Below, piece after piece: positions 7,770 through 14,661 of a stretch of DNA of 26,419 nucleotides. The notes below the pieces were generated by a model that had not been told where the DNA came from, did not search any database, and was given only the letters and a program-made list of their open reading frames with translations. Both the position numbers and the translations under genes were made by a program. Position 1 is the stretch's first letter; each line of letters starts with the position of its first letter. The stretch spans positions 1 to 26,419 of IMG/VR virus record IMGVR_UViG_3300030118_004896; one strand, 5' to 3'. This stretch comes from a virus.

Positions 7770-8309
7770 ATGAAGCAATTTTTTATTGTTTTGTTTGCTA
7801 TTTTTTTATCAGGAGAAAGTATGCAAAAAGATGTTGATGCAATAATAGATAAAGTTATTCACAACGAGGGCGGATATAATAATGACGCTCTAGATATGGG
7901 AGGAGAAACTAAATACGGTATTACAAAAAGGTTTTACCCTCATATTAATATAGAATATTTAACTTTAGAAAAAGCAAAACAAATCTATTATGAAGATTAT
8001 TGGCTACCGGCTAAAGTTGACAAACTTCCTTATAACTTAAGATATGCATATTTTGATTGTGTAATCAACACAGGTCAGAAAAGGTCTGTGAAAATTCTCC
8101 AAGAAGCCATAAATTCACAAAGCGTTGTGCAGTTAAAAGTTGACGGAGTTATTGGTCCGAAAACATTAAAAGCGGCTAAAAGCTTAAGTCCAAAAAGATT
8201 TGCTGCATATAGAGTAGATTTTTATAGTAAATTAGTAGCACACAAACCTGAACAAAAAAGATTCTATTATGGTTGGTGGCTTAGAACACTGGAAACAATA
8301 AATGGCTGA
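7770..8309 (+). CDS. Endolysin, GH108 lysozyme with peptidoglycan-binding domain
   Basis: 179 residues. Residues 18-105 match the GH108 muramidase family: VIHNEGGYNND with the catalytic Glu (E33), then DMGGETKYGITKRFYP, and the conserved YYEDYWLPAKVDKLP and YFDCVINTGQ blocks. The C-terminal part (110-170, LKVDGVIGPKTLKAAK) is a PG_binding_3-type domain. Residues 1-17 (MKQFFIVLFAIFLSGES) look like an export signal, so this form could be secreted by the host Sec system. However, the ATG at 7770 has no clear ribosome site, whereas the internal ATG at 7821 (M18) follows AGGAG by 6 bases and would give a typical cytosolic GH108 of 162 residues. Confidence 0.9.
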   Translation: MKQFFIVLFAIFLSGESMQKDVDAIIDKVIHNEGGYNNDALDMGGETKYGITKRFYPHINIEYLTLEKAKQIYYEDYWLPAKVDKLPYNLRYAYFDCVINTGQKRSVKILQEAINSQSVVQLKVDGVIGPKTLKAAKSLSPKRFAAYRVDFYSKLVAHKPEQKRFYYGWWLRTLETING

Positions 8310-9273
8310 TTATATAACAACTAGAGATTTATACGACATATATCCTAACATTGATGAATATGACTCAAAAGCACAAATTCATGGTTGGGAAGTAGATTCA
8401 GGGTCAAGATATAAAGCAGAAAATAGTGGTTTAGTTACTGCTTTATTTGCTAATGGAAAAAATTTAGGCAGTGCTCAAGCTAATAGAGCGGCAGTAGATG
8501 CAAATAATGAATGGTATTATGATAGCTCAATTGACACTTGTTATTATTTTGACAGCTCAAACAATCCACAAACTTTATTAATGGAGGCTGGAGAGGATAA
8601 CGCTACATTCAAATCAAGAATGATTTCCAACGCTAGTGCATATTTTACATCTAAGGTAGATGCTACATTACCCAAAGAAATGTTTTTATTAAAAGATGGT
8701 AGCTACGATTACTTTATAAAAAGAACAGTTGGGCTGTTAGCGGTTGCTTTTATGATTAAAGCGTATGAACCTGATAGCGAGATAGCAATAGCTTTAGATG
8801 AAGAAGCAGAAAGAAATATTGAAGATTTAAATACCGGTAGAGTAAAATTAGGTTTTCAGTCATCCGGAGATATGTCGCAAGGCAATGTAGCAAAAGTTTC
8901 TGTAAGTGGAGCTTTAAATATTGTAGATACAAGAGGAGAATACACTGGCACATACGATAGAATTAAAGTTATTATTACAACTGGCGGAGCTATAGGAACT
9001 GCTAAGTTTTCTGTATTTGCTAAAGATGCTGAGGGATTAAAAAATCAACAAGTTATAACAGATGAGATTGTTAATGGAGATTATCAAAAATGCGTTAGCG
9101 GATTACAAATTAGATTTCAAGGTTCTGCAGATAATTCAGCTGCCACTCAAAATGATGAATGGGAGATAGAAGTTATGGGTAAACACGAACATACAGATAA
9201 TGCTGGTGTTAGAAGTGTTAAGTTGACTAGAACAAATAACAAGAGAGTTAGTTATAGCCTACCCTTCAAATAA
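8302..9273 (+). CDS. Structural protein, possibly head-tail connector
   Basis: 323 residues, overlapping the endolysin end by 8 bases. The N-terminus (DYITTRDLYDIYPNIDEYD) has the look of head-tail adaptor proteins, the middle (about 140-180) is helical, and residues 190-323 form a beta-rich, jelly-roll-like domain (GALNIVDTRGEYTGTYDRIKV ... WEIEVMGKHE). It is followed by two tail-completion-like genes and the tail tube gene, the usual place for connector proteins. The name is inferred from position and style only. Confidence 0.55.
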   Translation: MADYITTRDLYDIYPNIDEYDSKAQIHGWEVDSGSRYKAENSGLVTALFANGKNLGSAQANRAAVDANNEWYYDSSIDTCYYFDSSNNPQTLLMEAGEDNATFKSRMISNASAYFTSKVDATLPKEMFLLKDGSYDYFIKRTVGLLAVAFMIKAYEPDSEIAIALDEEAERNIEDLNTGRVKLGFQSSGDMSQGNVAKVSVSGALNIVDTRGEYTGTYDRIKVIITTGGAIGTAKFSVFAKDAEGLKNQQVITDEIVNGDYQKCVSGLQIRFQGSADNSAATQNDEWEIEVMGKHEHTDNAGVRSVKLTRTNNKRVSYSLPFK

Positions 9274-9716
9274 TGCCTACTTCATTTTCAACAATCTATA
9301 AAGACATCATAAACACTTTCGCTGAAAGTTTAAGAGGAGAGTTCGGAGGAGCGGCTAAAGTTTATATAGCGGAAGAATTTCAAAGGCAAGGTAATCAATC
9401 AATTCGATTAGAAAATATAGGTCAATCTTTTAATGAAATTAATGACGATAGATTTTTAAATAGCTATGAGCTTGAAATCAAGTTTTATAGTATTGTTAAT
9501 ATTAGAACCGATATAACATACAAAGATTTCTTTAGAACAGTTCATAGAATAGAACAATTTCTATTAGCCTCTCAAGAAACTTTTGAAGTCGGTAAAGAAT
9601 TATTAAATTTTAAGATAAGTTCTATTGCAATTAATGATTTAGTAGATGACGAAGTAAATGTAAATGGATTACAAGCCGCAACATTTAACTTACAATTCTC
9701 TCAATTAAAAGGATAA
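9273..9716 (+). CDS. Tail-completion/neck-like protein, paralogue 1
   Basis: 147 residues. It shares with the next gene an ordered set of motifs: F-LRGEFGGAAKVYIAEEF (about 18-36), a beta segment with LEIKFYSIVNI, RIEQFLL, and DLVDDEVN near the end. The size and the place just before the tail tube gene fit tail-terminator or tail-completion proteins, which cap the tail tube and join it to the head. Its ATG overlaps the preceding stop. Confidence 0.6.
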   Translation: MPTSFSTIYKDIINTFAESLRGEFGGAAKVYIAEEFQRQGNQSIRLENIGQSFNEINDDRFLNSYELEIKFYSIVNIRTDITYKDFFRTVHRIEQFLLASQETFEVGKELLNFKISSIAINDLVDDEVNVNGLQAATFNLQFSQLKG

Positions 9717-9717
9717 T

Positions 9718-10236
9718 ATGGCATATTCATCAACAAACTATACATACGAAAAAGTATTATCAAAGTTTCAGACTTTTTTAAGGGCTGAGTTTGGTGGAGC
9801 TTTGCCTGTTTATATCGGAGAAGAATATAAAAAGAATAAAAATTCACATTTAAGGTTGTTTGTAAATCAAATAACAGATATAGACTCTAAACATAAAATG
9901 ATTTTAAATCAAGTTGATATAGAAATATCTATTTATTTAAATATAAAATCTAACAAATCTATAGCATTAGATAAATTAACCGATATTACTAATAGAGTAG
10001 AGCAAGTTTTATACGAGAATAAAAGAGATGGCAGTAATTATTTTGACGGCCAATTAGCAGATATAGAGTTTAACATCAAGAATGACGAAGAAGAATTAGT
10101 TGATAATATGATGCTTTCTAGGATAAATTACAATGTTAAAATACCATTAGCGTATAAGCTATTTGGATTTTTTCTTGATAGCGATAGTAAAAATTTTATT
10201 ACTGCTAATAATAAAAAATTTGTAATTTCAAATTAA
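9718..10236 (+). CDS. Tail-completion/neck-like protein, paralogue 2
   Basis: 172 residues, one base after the stop of its paralogue. Matching blocks are LRAEFGGALPVYIGEEYKK, VDIEISIYLNI, RVEQVL and EELVDNMMLSRINYNVKIPL. It has an extra C-terminal segment of about 25 residues (LFGFFLDSDSK...). The two genes probably arose by tandem duplication and then specialised, for example into neck and tail-terminator roles. The functional call is inferred from position. Confidence 0.6.
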   Translation: MAYSSTNYTYEKVLSKFQTFLRAEFGGALPVYIGEEYKKNKNSHLRLFVNQITDIDSKHKMILNQVDIEISIYLNIKSNKSIALDKLTDITNRVEQVLYENKRDGSNYFDGQLADIEFNIKNDEEELVDNMMLSRINYNVKIPLAYKLFGFFLDSDSKNFITANNKKFVISN

Positions 10237-10245
10237 GGAAAAACT

Positions 10246-10428
10246 ATGAAATATAAACTTAAAAAAGACTATCCCGCACATAAGCTTAATACTCTTGACC
10301 TCAAGATGAAAAAAGATTTAATGGATGGAAAGGAAGTCGAACTAGAAAAATTACCAAGAGTTCTTATTGGTAAAGTATTAGAAGAAAAAAATGAACCCAA
10401 ACCAAAACTTAAAAAGGAGAATGACTAA
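10246..10428 (+). CDS. Small Lys-rich protein before the tail tube gene
   Basis: 60 residues, 40 percent Lys/Glu by eye (LKKDYPAHKLNTLDLKMKKDL; VLIGKVLEEKNEPKPKLKKEND). AAGGA precedes the ATG and the stop overlaps the tail tube ATG (TAATG). No family is recognised. Small head-tail or tail-assembly accessory proteins are common at this position. Confidence 0.55.
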   Translation: MKYKLKKDYPAHKLNTLDLKMKKDLMDGKEVELEKLPRVLIGKVLEEKNEPKPKLKKEND

Positions 10429-11465
10429 TGGCTATAAATACAGCAGCTCATAGTCCTAAAGAATTTCAGATTCTAGTTGCTCCAGAAGCCACAGTCGGAA
10501 CAGCTCCAGCGGGTAGTGCTTTTAAAGCAATAGAAGCAGATTCTATTAGTATGCCAACATATAACGACTTAAGGGTAATAGAACAAAGAGCAGGTTCTGT
10601 AGGTCGTGTAGTAAATACTGGAGATTTACTATCCCATGAAGAAGGAGCAGTGCATGAGTTTAGCGTAGCTGGAGTTATGACTGAAGAACTTTGGCCAATT
10701 TTAATCCCAGCAGCTTTAGGTGTAGCGGCATCATCAGATGCTTGTACACTTGCATCAAACTTTGAAGCAACATCTTATGTTTATGGAGCTACAAGTAGTG
10801 GAGCACATCAATCAGTATCATTCCATGTAAATGGATTAGCTAACGCAGATACTTCAGCAACTGGTAATTCTTATGCAATTCCAGGTTGTGTTGTAACAAG
10901 TTTAAAAATTACTGCAAACTCTCAAGAGAATGGCGGTAGATTAATGTTTGAACTAACAGCACAAACAAGAAATACATTAACAGCAGCTGGAGCGGCTAAG
11001 CTTTCAGGCTTTTCAGACTTTAGCACAAACTTTATGTATCTTGCTGATTATACTCAGGATAAAAAAATTGGTGGTCAGATAGTATCTTTAGATAGTCTAG
11101 ATTTAACTATTGAAAATCCAGTAGCATTTTTAGGAAACAAAACAGTTTCAGGTTTTGAAGGAACTCCTGAATCATTAATTAGAATGATTCCAGGTTTAGA
11201 TATTACATGTGCAGCAGTTGTTAAATATGACGACAATGTTGACCAGTTCTTTCAAATGCAAAAAGAACTTACTGCAATTACATCAGATGCATGTACTTTA
11301 GCAGATAATGGAACTTTTGCAAGTGCAAGTATTGGCGGAATTAGTATTCCAGCCGGTGTTATTACTGAATGTGCTTTTGACGAAGGAGATTATCTTAAAC
11401 TAGCATTTACTGTTAAGATGATTGATAACGGCTCAGGCAACTTGATTTCAGTAAGAGTAGCGTAA
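10428..11465 (+). CDS. Major tail tube protein
   Basis: 345 residues. The start (SPKEFQILVAPEATVGTAPAGSAFKAIEADSI) is typical of siphovirus tail-tube proteins, which read as two beta sandwich halves; here DACTLASN (about 105) and DACTLADN (about 288) mark repeated edges. It is followed in the conserved order by a tail chaperone with a frameshift and then the tape measure, which is strong support. AAGGAG lies upstream of the ATG. It polymerises around the tape measure to form the tail tube. Confidence 0.85.
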   Translation: MAINTAAHSPKEFQILVAPEATVGTAPAGSAFKAIEADSISMPTYNDLRVIEQRAGSVGRVVNTGDLLSHEEGAVHEFSVAGVMTEELWPILIPAALGVAASSDACTLASNFEATSYVYGATSSGAHQSVSFHVNGLANADTSATGNSYAIPGCVVTSLKITANSQENGGRLMFELTAQTRNTLTAAGAAKLSGFSDFSTNFMYLADYTQDKKIGGQIVSLDSLDLTIENPVAFLGNKTVSGFEGTPESLIRMIPGLDITCAAVVKYDDNVDQFFQMQKELTAITSDACTLADNGTFASASIGGISIPAGVITECAFDEGDYLKLAFTVKMIDNGSGNLISVRVA

Positions 11466-11478
11466 ATAAGGAGATAAA

Positions 11479-11748
11479 ATGAAAAAAGAGAAGTTCAAGT
11501 TGGCTTCAGGAAAAGAAGTACAACTATTAGAAATGTCTGTAGATGATATAGACTTTTGTAACGATGTTCCAATAGTCATGGCTAATGAGGATGGAAGTAG
11601 TTCCATTAGAAATATGTCAGCTGCTAGAACAGCTTGGATTAGACGAGGTGTTAAAGGAGCTGACGATAAATTTATTAAAAGTTTATCTGAAGATGATAAA
11701 AATGAATTAGCTGTAAAGATTAGGGAGCATCAAAGCTTGGGGGAGTAG
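11479..11748 (+). CDS. Tail assembly chaperone, short (G-like) form
   Basis: 89 residues, starting KKEKFKLASGKEVQLLEMSVDDIDFCND, with AAGGAG upstream. Size and place between tail tube and tape measure match lambda gpG-like chaperones, which coat the tape measure during tail assembly. The reading frame ends LGE-stop immediately after a run of five G (11739-11743). The -1 frame is open from 11724 through 12215, so ribosomes that slip back one base on the G run would make a 246-residue GT-type fusion. Confidence 0.75.
   Translation: MKKEKFKLASGKEVQLLEMSVDDIDFCNDVPIVMANEDGSSSIRNMSAARTAWIRRGVKGADDKFIKSLSEDDKNELAVKIREHQSLGE
11739..11744 (+). promoter_or_regulatory. Probable -1 ribosomal frameshift site (GGGGGA)
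   Basis: Zero-frame codons are TTG GGG GAG followed at once by TAG. A tRNA-Gly on GGG (11740-11742) can re-pair perfectly one base back (11739-11741), after which the -1 frame continues GGA-GTA-GAA. The adjacent stop codon would stall ribosomes at this point. It is not a classic X-XXY-YYZ heptamer, since A-site re-pairing would have a mismatch. Confidence 0.6.
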
Positions 11749-11771
11749 AAGCCTATACTCTTGAGTATAAT

Positions 11772-12218
11772 GTGTTACTTGCTTATCGCAGTCCAGAATG
11801 TATAGGTAATAACTGCAAATGTCAGTATAAGCAGTATCCATACGAGGCACAAATCCCCTTACAAGTTAATGGTAGATACCCAACATTAACTTTTGAAAAA
11901 GATGAAGATGTACAAAAGGTTATTGATGATTTAGTAGAAGAAGTAAAAGACATTAATAAAAAGAAAGGCAAGGACTTCAATATAGCAGAAGCTATTTTTG
12001 GACAACTGCCTTTTTTTGCTTGTAAAAGATTTTTATATTCTGATAGTGCACAACAAGATATAAATAGATATTCTTATTGTGATGCTTTTAATGTTCCGGC
12101 TTATAAAGGGCATTATGGTAGTCATCCAAAAAAATGGATTGACAAAAGTTTTTTTATGAGAAATATAATTAACAGACAACAGGAAAAAGATGGCGAGAAG
12201 CAAGGCATCAGCAAATAA
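11772..12218 (+). CDS. Tail assembly chaperone, T-like part (read by -1 frameshift)
   Basis: The coordinates mark the stand-alone frame from a GTG at 11772, but there is no ribosome site there, and the same frame is open upstream and encodes GVEAYTLEYNVLLAYRSPEC across the gap. This is best read as the second half of the chaperone, translated only after slippage at 11739-11744. The region has several Cys (CIGNNCKCQ, FFACKRF, YCDAF). It overlaps the tape measure start by 29 bases. In lambda-like phages the T part recruits the tail tube protein to the tape measure. Confidence 0.7.
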   Translation: MLLAYRSPECIGNNCKCQYKQYPYEAQIPLQVNGRYPTLTFEKDEDVQKVIDDLVEEVKDINKKKGKDFNIAEAIFGQLPFFACKRFLYSDSAQQDINRYSYCDAFNVPAYKGHYGSHPKKWIDKSFFMRNIINRQQEKDGEKQGISK

Positions 12219-14661
12219 CAATATTACTATTGAGTTTAAGGCTAAAGGCGAAAAACAGCTTATTGCCGCTATACAAGCTTTATCAGGCTCTACTTCTGCA
12301 TTAGCTGGAAGTCAAAAACAGTTAGGAGCTACCATTGGATTAACTGAAAAGGCTCAAAAAAAACAAATTGCAACTGGAGCACTTGCAATGAGAAATCAAA
12401 GGAATATGAATGCCGCTGTTAATGAAGGTAATTTTTCTTTATCTGTTTTTCGTTCTAGATTATTATTAGCCGCCTTTGCTGTTACATTATACGCCGCTTC
12501 TGTAGGTAGATTATTTAGAGCTTTTCAAGAACAAGAATCATCTGAAAGAAGATTGTCTGCCGCTGTAGCATCTACTGGAGGAGTAGCTGGAGTATCAGCA
12601 GAAAAAATTAAAGAAATGACTGCCGCACTAGAGGATACTGGTGTAGTAGGAGATGAAACAAACAACAAAGTAGCCGCATTATTATTAACATTTACCAATA
12701 TTCGCGGAGAAGCTTTCGAAAGAACTTTACAAGCAACTAACGATATGGCTATTGGTATTGCACAAGGTATTCCAAATTTTGAAGAATTAAGAAGCACAGC
12801 AATACAATTAGGTAAAGCATTACAAGACCCTATTGGACAGCTAGGAGCTTTAAGTCGTTCAGGTTTTACTTTTACAGACCAACAAAAAGAACAAATAAAA
12901 ATTCTTGCTAAGAGCGGTAAAATGTTTGAGGCTCAAACTATTATTTTAGATGCGGCTGAAACACAATTTGGCGGTTTAACAGAAGCTATGAGAGCAACAT
13001 CTGAAGGAGCTATGGCGGCATTAGGTAATGCTGTTGGTACAGTAGCTGAGGATTTTGGAGAGTTTTTTGCTCCTAGTATTGTAGCAACTGCAAATGCATT
13101 AGAAGATTTCTTCAAATCAATACATGAAAATAAAGAATTGTTATTCGCTTTCTTAAATACAACTAAACAGATAGCTATAGCATTTGGTGTTTATAAGGTT
13201 GTTTCCCTTGCAGTTATAAATAGAACTTTAGTAATGGCAAAAGCTTTTGCTATTGCAAGAGCAGCTTTACATCCTGTTACTGGATTATTGGTATTTTTAG
13301 GAACTGTTATGATGGCCGCAAACACTAGAACAGAACTATTAAAAGAACAAACAGAAGATTTAGATGATGTATTTAGCAGATTTGGTGTCAATACTGGAGA
13401 TGCGGCTGATGATGTAAGCAAGGCAATAGAAAAAATATCAGGTAAGTACAAAGAACTTGTTCTAGCTTCTGAGGGTAGATTAACTAGCATAAAACTAGAA
13501 AATGCCGCACAAAAAGGATTATCAGAAGAAGATGTCCGTGCCTTGCAAAAAAGACGAGAGCAAATAGAAGTTGAAAAAATATTATTAACGATTGATAAAG
13601 AAAAACGAGATGAAAGTAGAAGTGCTGTTACTTTGCTTGTTAGAAAAAGATTTGAATATGATTTAATGGTATCAACTCTTAAAAATAATATTAAGGCAGA
13701 AAAAGAGCTATTAGACTTACAAGTAAAAGCTGGAGAACTATTACAAAACTCTACAATTGACACGGTTACTGAACAAGCTAAAGTTAATGCATTGTTAGCA
13801 ACTACAACAGATGATGCACATGCCGCAGAAAAACTTAGAATAGACCAATTAGTAGAATATAACAACAAATTAAAAGAAGCTGGTTTAACACAGATTGATT
13901 TAGCTGGAGCGATAGAAACAGGAATGTCTGTAGATGACTTTATGCAACCAGCTATAGAAGGTGTATTTAACTTAAATAATGAATTTATAAAACTTATAAT
14001 ATCACTTGGTCTGTATAATGAAAAGCTTGAACAAAGCAAAACTAACACAGAAGAACTTACTGCCTTGCAAAAATTACAAGCTAACGAAACCTTCATTGCC
14101 TTGCAAAACGGATTAACCTCATTCCAAAATATGCAACAAGCAGTTAGTCAATCTGTAGATGCTAGAATGCAAAGAGAGCTGGAGGCATTAAAAGCTAGTA
14201 GAGAGTATGAACAAGCTACTATCGAAGAAAGAGAGATAATGCAAAATAGAGTTGAGCAAAAGTTTAAAGCTCAAAGAAAAAGAGCGTTTCGTATGGAAAA
14301 AGCGGCAAACCTTGCAACAGCCGCTATGCAAACAGCAGAAGCTATTTCTAAAGCAAATCCTAATCCAGCATTGATGGCTTTTGCAGCAGCAATGGGAGCA
14401 GCACAAATAGCCGCTATATCATCACAACCATCTCCTAAATTTGCTGTAGGTGGTAGTTTTACTACAAGCGGACCAAGAAATATTACTGTTGGAGAACAAG
14501 GAGCTGAGCAAGTTACTATTAGGCCTTTAGGCGGTCAGGCAAGAATGAATGCCGGAAATAATCAAACTATCAATATTAATGTTTCTGCTCCATTGGTTGA
14601 CGAAACAATTTTAGATGTAATCATACCAAAAATAGAAGAAGCCGCTGAACTAAACCTATGA
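12190..14661 (+). CDS. Tape measure protein
   Basis: 823 residues, the longest Ala/Lys/Glu-rich helical protein in the window. Hydrophobic segments lie at about 90-105 (RLLLAAFAVTLYAASV) and 360-378, long coiled-coil stretches fill 410-560, and the C-terminus has the usual FAVGGSF...GEQGAEQ motif followed by a NNQTININVSAP strand. It sets tail length; about 1.5 angstrom per helical residue would suggest a tail of roughly 120 nm. AGGA lies before the ATG. Four of the window's TGCCTTGC/GCAAGGCA octamers fall inside and one at its start; three of them encode the tripeptide Ala-Leu-Gln as GCC-TTG-CAA. Confidence 0.9.
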   Translation: MARSKASANNNITIEFKAKGEKQLIAAIQALSGSTSALAGSQKQLGATIGLTEKAQKKQIATGALAMRNQRNMNAAVNEGNFSLSVFRSRLLLAAFAVTLYAASVGRLFRAFQEQESSERRLSAAVASTGGVAGVSAEKIKEMTAALEDTGVVGDETNNKVAALLLTFTNIRGEAFERTLQATNDMAIGIAQGIPNFEELRSTAIQLGKALQDPIGQLGALSRSGFTFTDQQKEQIKILAKSGKMFEAQTIILDAAETQFGGLTEAMRATSEGAMAALGNAVGTVAEDFGEFFAPSIVATANALEDFFKSIHENKELLFAFLNTTKQIAIAFGVYKVVSLAVINRTLVMAKAFAIARAALHPVTGLLVFLGTVMMAANTRTELLKEQTEDLDDVFSRFGVNTGDAADDVSKAIEKISGKYKELVLASEGRLTSIKLENAAQKGLSEEDVRALQKRREQIEVEKILLTIDKEKRDESRSAVTLLVRKRFEYDLMVSTLKNNIKAEKELLDLQVKAGELLQNSTIDTVTEQAKVNALLATTTDDAHAAEKLRIDQLVEYNNKLKEAGLTQIDLAGAIETGMSVDDFMQPAIEGVFNLNNEFIKLIISLGLYNEKLEQSKTNTEELTALQKLQANETFIALQNGLTSFQNMQQAVSQSVDARMQRELEALKASREYEQATIEEREIMQNRVEQKFKAQRKRAFRMEKAANLATAAMQTAEAISKANPNPALMAFAAAMGAAQIAAISSQPSPKFAVGGSFTTSGPRNITVGEQGAEQVTIRPLGGQARMNAGNNQTININVSAPLVDETILDVIIPKIEEAAELNL

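Noticed and set aside
13191-14096. 301-residue ORF opposite the tape measure gene
   Set aside because: Ser/Leu-rich shadow of the helical tape measure frame with no start signal; all neighbours on that stretch are rightward.
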